Origin: Trogon surrucura
Taxonomy: Eukaryota > Chordata > Aves > Trogoniformes > Trogonidae
DNA: 64,000 nucleotides
Direction: 5' to 3'
Assembly (NCBI GenBank): GCA_020746105.1
Contig: CM036628.1
Location: 4,536,001-4,600,000, forward strand
Part shown: one piece after another, positions 14,101 through 27,400 of the stretch
How positions within the stretch are numbered: position 1 is the stretch's first letter
How the letters are laid out: the number at the start of each line of letters is the position of its first letter
Translations under genes and position numbers: made by a program
Notes under the pieces: model-generated
The model's input: the letters and a program-made list of their open reading frames with translations, nothing else
Databases searched by the model: none
What the model was told of the DNA's origin: nothing

Positions 14101-15545
14101 TTCACTAAGTGGAACTGAAAATTCATGCATAAGCCTAAGCCCAGATTCTTGTCAATGTGTCAGCTCTGCTCTGGTTTACCTGCGGTTTTTAAAATGTGCT
14201 GCTGTCACCAGGTATTTTGGCCAATGTACTAGGAAGCAGAGATATGAATACCTATCACTGAAATCAATATAATTGTAAATTGGCACAGATAATTTTATGC
14301 TTTCCTTGCTAATAAATAAGTTAGAATTCTTGCTTTTCAAGTAATCCAGAAAAACCTCTTAATTTTCTCCTTTCGGTTTCCAAAACCTAACTTGCTATAT
14401 TGAGGACTTACGTTGTGTCAGCGAAGAGGTAATTTCCTTTTAAAAGATGTGTCATAAATCAAGCAGAAGCAATGACGACGCTTTCGCAGTACCCTGTATT
14501 ACACATGATGTCAGGTTGATGGTCTCTGCACCTCAAGAATCTGAATCTGGGAAGCCCCGGTAATGTAGTAATAATAGCAATCGTAACAGTAGTGTAGTCC
14601 AGTCAATGAGAAGCTTAAATAAAGTGTCGCTAAGCCAGCAGCATTAAAGTATAATGAGGAGCACAGTGAGGAAAAGGCAGGTTGTGTTTAGAAATAGGAA
14701 GGTACTCCTTGGCAGCACTCGGTCTAATTATCTGCTAAGGAGAAATTATTAATACCAATAATAGCAAACAATCAGCCCGATGCACACGTAGCTATTTTTC
14801 TTCATCTTCGTGGTAGACTTAGCAAGGAATTCTCTTTTTGTACGGGGAATTTCCACTAATAGCACCAGGTAAAGTCACTGTGCTTTGTGCTGGCTGTCTT
14901 AATTTTCCCTAGCATAAATGAAAGAATGCTACACTGAGGAGAAGGTAGTTTTTAGTCTGTACTTGTAGTTTTGTTAATGGAATAAATCCTATACTTAATT
15001 ACTTAGAATTAAGGGTAGTCTTCCTTAAGTGTTATGGATTTTTTTTTTTGCTTTTATTTTCTGTGTAAATATACCTCTGCTGTGTCCAACATGCCTATAG
15101 AACAAGCATTTGCTAATAGTAAGAGCATTTAACAGAGAACAGCACAATATATCAAACAGGAACAGAGAACCACCAGTGACAGATTGTATTCTGAAAATAA
15201 ACCTGTTCTTTAGCTGTAAGCAGTCTGTACTGGTACGGTTCAACAGGGTATCCGTACTGGCACACCACAGTCGCAGGCTTTCTTTTTGAAAAGACCTGCT
15301 CATGACAGGAGTGAAAACAAGAAATGCGAGTATTTATTAAACAAATACAGTTTAGCAGGTTCTTTGCGGACTTAAAGCTTGCTGATGAGCTTAACTGAGG
15401 CTTATGAAAGAAAAGTTGCTTGCGGATGAAACAGTTGACTTTACTAGTGAAACACTGAAATAGTTCAGTATTCAGGTGACTGGAATGTGACTTTTTCACT
15501 CTTACTCTCTACACACACACAAAACATACATAGAGGGAATGGATT
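11154..15545. other. Unique AT-rich DNA with A/T runs
   Basis: It contains a 14-T run (11489-11502) and a 17-A run (12115-12131). Neither is preceded by a recognisable retrotransposon body. The block around 12300-12440 is dense in TAAT-type motifs and holds two oppositely oriented octamer sequences (see findings). Open frames in 15025-15499 on the - strand are unrecognised. A short (AC)n run sits at 15511-15522, just before the CR1 that follows. Confidence 0.5.
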
Positions 15546-15793
15546 AAGGCTAGAGATGGATCGGTTCAGATTGGACATTAGGAAGAAGTTCTTCATCATG
15601 AGGGTGGTGAGACACTGGCACAGGTTGCCCAGAGAGGTGGTGCAAGCCCCATCCCTGGAAGTTTTTAAGGCCAGGCTGGATGGGGCTCTGGGCAGCCTGA
15701 TCTAGTGGGGGATCTCCCTGCCCATGGCAGGGGGGGTTGGAACTAAGATGATCTTTCAGGTCCCTTCCAACTCTGACAATTCTATGATTCTAT
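15546..15793 (+). mobile_element. CR1 LINE, 5'-truncated 3' end
   Basis: This is the last part of a chicken repeat 1 (CR1) non-LTR retrotransposon. The frame to 15705 encodes the usual ORF2 C-terminus: an RLDIRKKFF stretch, then HWHRLPREVV, then a SLEVFKARLDG tail and a stop. The 3'UTR follows, with a 'gttggaactaagatgatct...tcccttccaact' block, and it closes on ATTCTATGATTCTAT, the short repeated 3' terminus of CR1. About 250 bp survive, as is usual because reverse transcription starts at the 3' end and often stops early. The open frame and clear 3' end suggest moderate age. The tail differs from that of the 35.4-kb copy (for example FKARLDGALGSLI against [13 protein letters not shown]), so the two belong to different CR1 subfamilies. 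Confidence 0.95.
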
Positions 15794-18425
15794 ATGGAAG
15801 CAAGTGCATTTGCAGATTGAGTAAATTGCACTGTGCCTTGAGAGAAAAGATGAACTAGTCTAGAATTGCCATCCCACATACACCAGTGCTGTCATTAGGA
15901 GTTAGTGGTTGCTCCTCAGTTTCATCTTGTTCAGTCCCTCCAAGTGAGTTTTTTGGAATTCAAAGCATTCAATCAGTCAAAGTAATTTTGAACCTGTCTG
16001 GGAATGAGGAAGCACAACTCCGTTACAGTTATCCATTCTTTCATATTTCTCAACTGTTCCAGCGGATTCTTCATATTTACATGGACAATGTCTCCTTGTG
16101 ATTCTGAGAAATGAGTGATGTGTTTTTCTGTGAGGGGAAGTTTGCTGATGAATTTGGATGAACAGATATTTCTTCACTGCTATTTCCCATGCAAAATAAT
16201 TCCCTAACAGTGACCTTTTCTGTAACAACAAATTTCAATTTTTTATTCATAAAGAATTTAGATTTTGTAAATATTTCCTCACCCTTGTTTAAAGGGCAGT
16301 GTGTAACAAGTATTTTAAACAATGTTAATGTTCTAGAATACAGCTTTCTGTAGAATTCTTTCTTGCTTCTTAATAGTTTTCTAAACTTTCAAAAGAAGGC
16401 AAAAGGTTAATTAGCTCACATTTACTAACTGTGCTTGCAATTATTTTTTTTTCTTTATTCTTTCCCTGGAAAGCTATTATTTTGCACCTTTAGCATAAAA
16501 AATACGCATGCCCAGCTGTGTGCTGTTTGCAGAACTCTGAAGCAGCTCTTCTTGCATTGTTCATGTTGTTCTCTAATTCCCTCTTTTCCTCCAGATCCAT
16601 TCTTTTAGGTTTTTTTTTTCTTTCACCTTTTCCTTTATGATTTTAAGTCTCTGCATTTGTTCTCTTGACTCCTTCTGTATGTATTTTTCTTTAGTGCCCT
16701 TGGGGTATTGCTCACATCATGTGAAATCAATCTGAAGGCAATTTGAATGATTGCTTTCCACTTGCCAATGGCTGTCATCTCAAAGGCTACCACTGTGGGT
16801 ATCCTTCTGTCAGCTTCTACTGAGAGGCCAGTGGCTTAATGAGAGACTGAAATGCCTTATGATATGGACATGCAGTCTTTCCAAATCAGGCGGAACTGGC
16901 AGACCAGCATAGGGAACCTCGAGTTCCGGCTGCCTGCAGCTGGAACGCTTTGGTATCCAGAGCTGTCTGTCCAGAATCTTTCATGAGCTCTGAGTTCATT
17001 TCAGAATATTGAAAAAGGAAGCAAAGTCTGCAAAGCCAGGTTATCTGTGCTTTGAGGTTTCAACGTGCAGCTTGAAGTTACCAGACATTTCTGAATATGA
17101 ATACATTTTATCTAAACAATGTATGGTTTTGCTGACCTACGCAATGTTGATATTTCTATCCTAATTTGTATGTGTTTCCCTGCGCAGTGCCCGTTTTAGT
17201 TGTAGGAAAATGGTAAGAGTGCTGCTGAGTCAGTGCAGCTGGGATAATGAGTCGACCTACTTTTTCTGTCTCATCGGGATATCAGGCATTACTGGAAGAA
17301 AAAACTTAATTGCTAAAGATAATCCTTTCCATGGATAAAGTCAATGTGGAAAATCACTTCACCTATCACTATGTTTTCTTCCCTTTGCATGATATTTGTC
17401 TCTAAACCCAGCCACAAGGCAGCCTACAACAGCAATCCTAGGAACACTACTAGCTGATAAAAACATTGAAGTAGCATTCATGTGCAAAAAACTATGCAGC
17501 CCAAAGTCACAAAGCAAGTATTAAACCCATGAAAACATGGGCTGCAGGAAGCTACATTGTGTAAATTTTGCAATGAAATGGTGAAGATGTGAGGAGTCTC
17601 AATTCAGACTGTGCTATCATCTTTTAATACAAATTACTGTCTTTTAAAATGGACGGTAATCTTGTTTCTTGCAGGGAGCAATAATATTTTCTGTGCCACT
17701 GAGCTTTTCCAACTCTTTGACGCAGCACTGGGGCTACAGTATCTTAAGTTGTAAAGATGGGCCCTCCCCACCTACTACTGAGCTGTTAAAGGAGCCCTCT
17801 CGAGGGAGCAGATAAGGATTAGTGGGGACAAACCCAATAAGATGAGGACAGTGAAGTGAAGAGTCAGTCTCAATCTGTTTCTGTAAGATTCAAAAGGAGG
17901 ATCTAGAACACACATCTCTGAACGTTGTTGGGTGCTGGGCTGGCTGCTGGCTTCTCACAGCAGTCACCCCATAGCTGCCCCCTCATCAAAACCTCGCCAT
18001 GCAAACCCAATATAGATAGTTTAAAAAAAACCCCACAAAACCAAGGACTAGAATATGCTTTGAAAGACAATTTAATCCATCCATCTGCAGGTCAGACTTA
18101 GTAGCTATGTAAATAATTCCTGACAGAATTTAAGAACACTTAAGCACAATTTACTTAAGTTGTTTTTAAAAGTGCTGGTAGGAGAAATTCTGCAATGACC
18201 AGCCATTCTAATCCAGCGATATGTTAATTTTACCTTTGGAAACCTTATCTTAATGTTCATTGTAAATCTTTTTGCTTTTATTTAAATGCATTATTTTAGT
18301 CCATCAGCCCAAGTACTAAGGAGCGCATTTCTCTTCCTTTTTTCAATAAATTAATATATATTTTGCTTCAGTTGTATGTAAACTATTTAATTTCTTTTAG
18401 TAAGGTCACGGTTTTTAGAAAAGAC
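15794..18425. other. Unique non-coding DNA, no recognised gene
   Basis: Pyrimidine-rich stretches occur near 16440-16640. A slightly GC-richer pocket lies around 16820-17060 and includes a short inverted repeat (ggaac/gttcc about 16915). No coding frame above about 84 codons and no recognisable repeat family. Confidence 0.5.
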
Positions 18426-18440
18426 TTTTTTTTTTTTTTT
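18426..18440. repeat. Poly-T run
   Basis: Fifteen T residues followed by CCC. No attached retroelement body was recognised on either side. Confidence 0.8.
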
Positions 18441-21400
18441 CCCGGAAACACTATTCTTCTCAAACAAAGTAAAAATGACAAAGGTCTATGTAAAAAAAAA
18501 TAAATAATTATTATCTTCTATATACTGGCTGTGAGGTAAAACATTCTGTTCTGTTATTCTATGGTTTGTGTGGAAACATTGCAACAAATACAAGTTATTT
18601 CAGTAAAATATGCCTGAAATCACGGTGATGGAATTTCCAGGGTTCATGAAGTTACATAGTTGAGTATTCTACAATACCTAACTTTGCCAGAATTTACCAC
18701 TCCCAGAGAGTTTATCTGACTGGGTGATGTTGATTCAGCGAAGTGACTCACCTGTTGTAGAGCTGGTAGGATTGTTCACCAGGATTTAGCACAGCCTGGT
18801 GGATGTGATAGACACATTAGCATTTTGGGTACTTCTACACTGGATACACCCTGAGATTTTTTCCTAGGCTAACCCAGGGATAGCTGCCAGGTCTACACAG
18901 CAAAGTCTGGTTTTGTGCAGTATCTCTGCATCCTAGAAGCAGTAGACTGTATCCAGTAGACCCAATGTGCTATCCCAGGGCAGTGCCATCCTGATAGTGC
19001 TACGTCTCCAGTTCTGGAACGAAATTTATGTTAGAATTAGCTGAGATAGCACAGCATGCTGTATCCTCGCACAGCATTGAAATGTCCTTAACATGAAATC
19101 CTGGCTGACTATCTGTGCAGTTAGATCCCTGTGTCCTGAGTGCACTGGTAAGCCAAGGGAACAAGCTTGTAAGTCAGTGCAGAATTTAACACTGTAGAAG
19201 AGATGACATCAAAATAAAAAACTGTTGGCCAAAGGACAGCAGTTTATGTGGAAATCTGAACATGAAAATTAAATGGATGGCAGCCATTTCACTGCTTAAG
19301 TCACCCTGGTACCTTGTTTTTCTAGAGTTCATTAAGAGTATAAATTAATGATGCCAGCTGCCTGAATGGAACATATTTCTGGTGTTTGCTGTGTAACAGT
19401 ATCTTTCCTGTATAGCTACCCAACTCCCAATGCCACGGGCAGAGCCCTGTGTTCCTGCCAGGCTACCAGAATGCAGCATCTGCTCCTTTCCTGCCAGCAG
19501 AGTCTGGCAGTAGAACCAGCGTGTCTGGCACAGGAAAACCAGTGCAGATTTTCTTCCCTGTATGGAACAGGTTTACCTGCTGGTGTGCAGACTCCCAGGC
19601 CAGGTTACCTCACTCTAGGACCTGTATGGATGGAAGCAAAGAGGCTGTTGCTCATCCATTCCTCTTGCAGGTGCAATTTTATGGGTTTTAGCAATTCAAA
19701 GCATCTCTTAGACGATTTGAATTTATGCCTATGTACAGAGGTCCCAGGGCTACTGACATACAGAGTGCTAAGATTTATGAACTGCTCTTTCTGGCTCATG
19801 TGGTTATCTCTGTGATGTAATGTGAGTCTTTCTTCTAAGAAACTTTACTGGGGTAAGGAGCCACAGCCTTCTCTCTTCCCACTTCTTGTTCAGTTGGCCC
19901 CTTTTCACTGTGTTCTGATTGTCCTCTCCATACTGCAAAGGGAGCAGATACATGTTTCTTTGTCTCTATGGACCATTTAACTGATGCTACATTTCAGCAT
20001 TGAATATTAAAGTCACAGAGATGGTTTATGTAGCAAAACAATAAAGCATTCATAATTCTTCTCCCTCACAGGACAAATAACGCAACCATACAATTTAACA
20101 TAAATCTTCAGCTTATTCTAGACATATGTAAAGTTTCTCATTATTATTAGTTTTGCTCTTCCACAGTCCAGTCATTTTCTTCATTCTCCTCTGAGATTTC
20201 TGCCTGCAATTTCTCTATAAACTCTGTATTAGATATTCTATTTTGGTGCAGTTTTGAAAATTGTGCATTTTTTTTATTCTAAGCAATGCTGCAGATGTAC
20301 TGACAACAAGCTGTTGGACACTGCCTCATCTGGAAGATTTAAACATCTTATAAGTGAACACTAGCATTGGACAAATTATAATCAGGAAAAACCCCACTCA
20401 TTTTTCATATGATAGATCATATTTCCAATTTAAATAAATACATGTAGTGAATAATTAGGCTTTAGTACTCATTGTCTGTGATTTTTTTTTTTCTTCTTTT
20501 TTTTTTTCCCTAGAAACAAACTTGCTCTTCCAAGTCCAGGACTGCAAAGCTGTAATGTTTAGTAGTACTTGGAAAATATTTTTATTTGAATATTCTTGTT
20601 TGAATACGGCTCAAGATTTCACTTGGACTGTATGCTGGTGGATTAACATGATAATAGGAATGTCTGCATACATCAAGTTCATAACAGAAATGATGGGTAG
20701 ATACATGGAAAGTGCATTTGGGGTTTTCTGATTGAGAATGGTCCACAACATCTGAAAGTGTTAATGAACCCGGCAGAACTCTGTGAGAAAAAGCTGGCAT
20801 TCTATAAACACAGCGAGAATTCTGCATAAGGAGAAAATTCGGAAACTGACCCAGGTGAGGGAAATGACTTAGAGTGACAGTAGGTTCTTCACGCCACAGG
20901 GGTATTTTAACTGTATGAGGAGCTGATCTGTATCATGGATGCATATGAAGAAAGAAATTATATTTGGTAGTGAATGCTCATGGTGAGCTCTTGATGACTT
21001 CAGTTGGATTCAGTCACCCTAGACCTAATGAATGTATGTTTTTTCTCCTTACACTTCTACACATCTATACATATCATTTAAGGTCAGTACGATGTAAAAC
21101 TATCCTGCTTGTATGTAAAACGTAGTTCCTGTCTCTTCATGGTTTTGCAAGAGAAATTCTAATTTCTCTTACTAGTTTTTGAACCTTGTCTTATTTCCAT
21201 GATATTTTTTCCTATGTGCAAGCATCTTTCTTCGGTGATAGTTTGTACTTGGATGCATTTGTATTTTCAAGAGCAACTGCAATGCAGTCTATTTAAATGC
21301 ATTGCAAAGCACGTTTGGCATAATCGCAAAAAAAACACAGCATAATTGCACGATATTTCAGCTAGTTTTATTTGGAATACTGGTAATACAGCTCTGGTGA

Positions 21401-24400
21401 AGTGTAACTACGAGGTGCTCTGATGGTGGGAATGTGTCATTATACACAATGAATTTTTCTCAATAATGCTAGATAGAACAGTTCCTGAACAGCTAGAGAC
21501 TTAATCACATCTGTAGTAGTCTCTGGGTGCTACCACAGAACATTTCCTCCTAAATTTTGTTACTTTGGACACTGTTAATTGGAACATTAGACATTTTCTG
21601 ATACATGTTTACCTAACATAATTAAAAGTAATACACAAGATTAGTGAAACTGAAAGTTTCAGTTAGTTTGCCTTGGTAGTTATGAAGTCTTTTTTATTTT
21701 GGTTCTTTCACTCTTCCATGTGAGTATATGTTTCACTCTGGGATTTTTTTTTTTTATTATAGTAAAATTACAATTACTGTTCTGCAAGGGGAGAAAACTT
21801 AGAAAATCTCTCTAACTATACATGAAACTGTTAATTTGTCCAAACAAAAGCTGCAGATTAGATATGCATTCGATTTTTTTTGGTATTGCAGCAATTTTTT
21901 TTTACACTTTCATGAAAAGTGAGATCTACTTAGCAAATTAAATTTAATTAAAATGAAGAAAACATATAATGAAATAGCCTAATGTAAAACTTTTCTACAT
22001 TAAATACATCCTGTGCCTGCTTCCCTAAAATTCTAGTCTCAGTGAAAGAGGATTCTCTACTGAAGCCGAGGAAAATTTGTCACCCTTTTAAGAGAGGGTC
22101 TCTTTGCAAAGCTATGGGGAATTTGTTGGATTTATCATAGTAGTTCTTGCAAATCATACTGTTACATGCATAAGCCTGTCATATTTCCAGCTATTAGAGC
22201 TACTCTTGCAGTGAAAAATCTTTATGTTTCTGCTATATCCTACCAGGGAAGAAAAGCTTGAGGGCTCTTTCCGGTTTTCCTTCTGTCACAGGCAAGCGTG
22301 CTATATGATGTCCTTCATGTGCCAGTTAAATCCTGCCTTGCTATAGAAAGGCTGTTGAAATACTTTATTTCAGAGCATTAGATGATTTCTTACATGTAGA
22401 AAGGATTTATAAGGGAGTAGTTCAGAACAGGCTTCCAGGCTTGTGAATCTCATCCTGGTTGTAAACTTAAGTTCTTGACTATTAAGATATTCAGAATAGT
22501 ATTACTCAAATCAACTTCACCTGTTATTTGGGTATTGATGGGACCCCAATTTTTTCCCTATGTTTCAGTGGGTCAGGTGAAGAGCTAGAGCTTTTAGTTA
22601 CAGAGACTGAGACATGCAGAAAAAAAATTGTGGCACGATTGTGGCACAATGACAATGCATTGTCAGAAATATAGAAACGATACGTGGGCAAGGACAGTTG
22701 TCTGAAGAAGCACACTGAATGATAGTGATTCTTCCAAAGCATCAAGACTATGCAATTACCATTAATAATGTATGTGATAAAACATTTTGCAATTGATCAC
22801 ACAGAACCAAATCTTAAGGCCGTACTCTGTCACTTCAACATGTCCTTAGTTTAAATTTGTCTTTACAAACACTAACAGTCAATTTTGTGCATAGCTTGGT
22901 CTGCGTAACCATGGGCTTCTTTGACCATTATCCTGACCCGCTTTGCCTCTCACTCTTTTTGTTCACTGCTCTACACACTGGGTATGTCTAAGTCGGTTTC
23001 TGAATCCCTGAGAGATGGTGGTGTATCAGTTTACACTCGGAGTTTCTGGCATCACTAGGTATGAGCCAGATGTAAAGGATGAAAGAGGTTGTATGTGTAT
23101 TCCAGGAAATGATGAAGCACAATTTGAAGAGGAAATACTTAGAATTAAATAGGAAATGGCCAGTGAATGAGTCCAAAGAAATGTTATGCTCTTAGCAAAG
23201 TGTAACTGTCCCATCTGACATGTCTAAAGATAAAAGTTGTGCACTTTTTCCCAGTAAAATATAAAAAAAATACAGCAAAACAATAGGACAATTGATGTAC
23301 TAGCTGATGCAAGAGCTGATGTGACTTGCTTTCTGGAAGGAAAATTTCAAAGCAAAACTTTTCAAATTATTCAAACTTTTCAATTATTTCAATTGATTAA
23401 AACTTCCTATTTTAAAACATTTTCGGTAGCTTTAGGTTTGATGTGTGAATCTACTTTCACTGGAAACCAAAAACGTTTATTTTGATAACATTACTTTCAG
23501 AAGAGTTGCAAGCTGAGAGTCCCTCCTATCAGTTCTTTTACTGTTGGCCCAATGGTCAACACTTGATGTGTTAGTCAGTCTTTTCTGAGAGAGGAGAATC
23601 TTACTCGGATGCCTGTATACAAGATGCATGGTTTACCACAGAGTCTGGTTTTTCAAAGTGAAGAGGAACACAAGGCAGCAGACTTGTAAATTTCAAACAT
23701 AATTTTACTATTTCCAAATAAAAGTGTTTCAGTGTGATATTCCTCCTTTGAGCAGAAAGTCAGTATTTGAGAGAAATGCTTAATTTCATTTGCTATTTGA
23801 ATGCCCATAATTAGACTTACCATCCTGGATCCTGATGCTGGCTGGCACAGCTCACCTTGACATGGCTGATGTGTGTCAGGTGGCGATCCTACAAGCAGTT
23901 CTGCAAGCTGAAGGTCATAATGGGTCTTGGAATAGGCTGGGAAGGGTAGCTTCTTCAGAGCACACACATTCCAGCAGCTTCTGGAATAGAGATTATGGAC
24001 AAAGTTCCATCTCAGAGTGTCCTGGTGCATTGCTGCTGTTTCTTTTTCAAGGTGTTGGCTATTCCAACTGAAGTTTTCTTTAAGTTGTTTTGGGGAGAGA
24101 TATTGTCCTGAAGTGATTGGTGTAATTCAAATGTGTCATATTTAAATGTGATTACCACGTTTGCACTCCTCTTGCTAGGGAGGAATTCAATCACGATCAG
24201 CAAGTGTTTAGCATTCTGCTGTTTCTTGAATCGTTGGCGGCAATTCAGAGGTCTTACAGTGCAACTGGGAAAATTTGAGGTGTTCAAGGACTAAGAACAG
24301 AGCAAGATAACTCAGCTATCAGCCTCCTTGAAATATAGAGAAAATGTAGAGGAACAAACCGTGCAGATAGTGTGTTATACTATGGAAGTATAATTCTGTG

Positions 24401-27400
24401 CTGAATTACATTCTAGAAAAAATAACACACATCTGCTTCATGGGGTTTGTAGTTCAGCGTGACCACAGTGGCATCTAGATGTTTAAAAATCTAATAATAT
24501 TATTTCTCACTGGGTAGAGCAATCTGTAAGCTGGGTAGGTATGTATTTATAAATCTAATTAAATCTGCGGTGAATATTGAGTACATATGCATAACACGTA
24601 TGTGCTAAGTGCCTCCCTAAGCACTTGTAGAGGTGTTTTGCCCTGATTTTGAGTTCTTTCCAATAAGACACATATTTTTGGTTTTCTAATTACTTGCAGT
24701 AACGGACCAGGAAAAGATAGAGTGTTTTTACAGATAATTAGGAGAGGGTGTTGTACTAGGTCACGTCTTTATTTTCTCATTAGGCAGGCATCTATTCACC
24801 ATTCTCACATTCTGTAGACAAGATTTTCTTGCTGAGTATATACAAGAGTAACCTATACCGACACAGAACTGTCAACTAAGCTTTAGTTATAGCATTATTT
24901 TGTTGTTGGATTCTATTCCTGAACTGCTCTTGTTAAGGTGAGTGTGTGAATGTATTTACATATCTGTCTCCTTCAGCGATGGAAGAGAGCAGTTGGAAAA
25001 GAGGGGCCAAAACTATAAAACTAATATTTAAAATCTGATTTTAAAGTATTTTTATTACACATTATTATATATACACTATATATAGACAATTACTACTTCC
25101 CTCCCACCCCAGAAATTTTTGAATACTCTGCTTTAGCTCCCTGAAAATATTTGTTTATGGACTGCAGAAAAATCAAAGTTGCTGCCATTGTGATAGAACT
25201 CATGAAAAATGTAAGTTGCAGAATCCTCTCAAAATATTTCTGCTTGATTTGCTTTGAAAAGCTTGCTTGTCTGAGTAGAATGACTGAAAAATGGTATTGT
25301 ACAGAAAAAAAACCCGTTATGAATGCCTAAAATTTTTGAAGTTATTTTTGAATAGATTGATTCATATTCAGATTAGCTTCCTGCCAGATGGAGGGAATTT
25401 ACAGTAAATCAGTTTTTGGCAGGAGAGAAATAAAAAACGAACAACATCTGCTTATTTATAAAAGTTGCCCTATTCTTTCTCTGTATTAGTGGGGCACATA
25501 CTGCCTACCCAAAGAAAGTTTTATTACCAATATACTGTGGAATCCTAAAGCTTACAGAGATGAGAAGGTATTTGTGTTTACAAAGAGGCTGATAACAGGG
25601 CACATTTATACTGCATCAGCAACACCTTTGTATAATACAGCCATTGCTGTTCAGCATCAAGGTATGTACTGAATGTCTGTTCCAGCAGTGGCTTTTGGCA
25701 CTGGAAAAGCTGTACAGTTGCCAGAAATTATTTTAGGCTGTGACCTTTCAGACATGTCTATTTAGGGAAACTCATCAAAGTCAAACATCCCACATTTACA
25801 AAGAAGGAGGGCTCATGAGCATGCAAAATCCTAATAGCCTCCTTCTGACCTATACAAATCAAAATGTTCTCTACGGTCTTATTAATCTTTCTGTTTGTAA
25901 GTTCATGCATTGCTTAATAAGTGGGATATTGGAGTGCTCAGATATCAGGTCAATATATTTGGCTGCTGCTTTGTAATGACCCGCACATGATGAGTGTGCC
26001 TGAATATTCAATGAGCGGTTTGTTTATAACACTAACTTTTTAAAAGAGAAAGCTCAGGCCCTTCAGTGTCATTGATGTCCAAAGTACTGGCTTAAAACTG
26101 CTGAAGTCAGAGGTTAGATGACTAAAGCAGGAGTTGACAGCAAACTTCAAACTTCTGGTATGACTAGATAACCCAACAATCCTTCAGTAACTGCAATTCA
26201 AGATCAACAATAGTAGGAAGCTACAGTCAGTGAGGGCACAGTCATACGATATTTCACACATTTCATTTACCAAAAATACCAGGCTGTTCTTGTCTACCAA
26301 AACACCTCTAAGCAGAAATAGAGGTCGAACAGTAACTTTATTCTGTCCCGTAAGTTTAGTAAGTTTTAGGCAAAATATATACTTGGAATGTTGGTAACAC
26401 ATTTATTAAGAAAGAAGGTTTAAAAACCTAATTGTCTTTTATTTCTACTCTTTCTTTCAGGAATGTTTTTCAGAATACTGTCATTTGAGTGAAGGATGAA
26501 TCCAGTCTGCATCCTTTCCAGCAAGGTGACCATTAAGAACCTTGCTAAGACATAGCATGAGTCTAATGTTCACAGCATTTCAGTCTCCTATGGGCAGCCA
26601 AGACTTATAGGCAATGTCTTCTACTTCACCAATTAATGTAGATGGATAAAGCAGAGAAGCTTTTGGGCATACCGGCTTTCCATCAAGAGCTGAAGATGTA
26701 TTAATAATTTAACCACTTCAGGAGCTTGCAGCTGCAAATCCTCTTCACCCAAAGGTTAGCCATCTTAGGGACCTATTTCTGTTTTTACAATTTCATTGTG
26801 TTATTTAGAACAGCTTTAAAGGTCCCAGAGAAATCCTGAGTTATACTAAAGGAGGGAGCTAAAGAACTTGTTTTACTTTCTTCCTCCCAGATCTTTATTT
26901 TCAGTATCTTGAAAGATGTTTACAATATTTATAGGAAAGGTGATCATCCTTTTCTTAATTTCCTGTGATTTTTACAACAGTTCAGAAGGTTATTTTTCTT
27001 CTTTTCTTCCTTAGCTTTCTTAGTGTATGTATCAATTTTGTTCTAAACTTACATCACATTCAGAGCTCTGGGCTTAAACAATTCTTTCCACTTACAGGCC
27101 CTTTAGAACACAGTGCCATAACTTTTTAAATTTCATATGATGAGAAGAATTGAGCATGTAAGCTTCTCAATGGGTTCAGAACTTCCATTTCTTTATGAGG
27201 TTAACATAGAATGTAAACATCTATGACAGATTTAAGACTGATTTTTTTTTTCTCCTCTTCTTATTTGGTCATCATGACCTAGAGTACCAAATGTATTTAT
27301 GTCCCCAATTAAGAATGGAATAATGTCAAAGATATTATCAGCAAATGTACTGGGAGATATTCTTTCTTCCTATTTTTCAGACAGCTCCTGTCAAAGGGTT

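Noticed and set aside
19366-19815. 149-codon + frame
   Set aside because: Product unrecognised; an 80-codon frame in another phase overlaps it; no promoter or exon signals that fit it as a whole. Length is within chance expectation for 64 kb.
20470-20520. Long T-rich tract ending in ccctag, like a splice acceptor
   Set aside because: T runs are frequent here and no matching donor or open exon follows.
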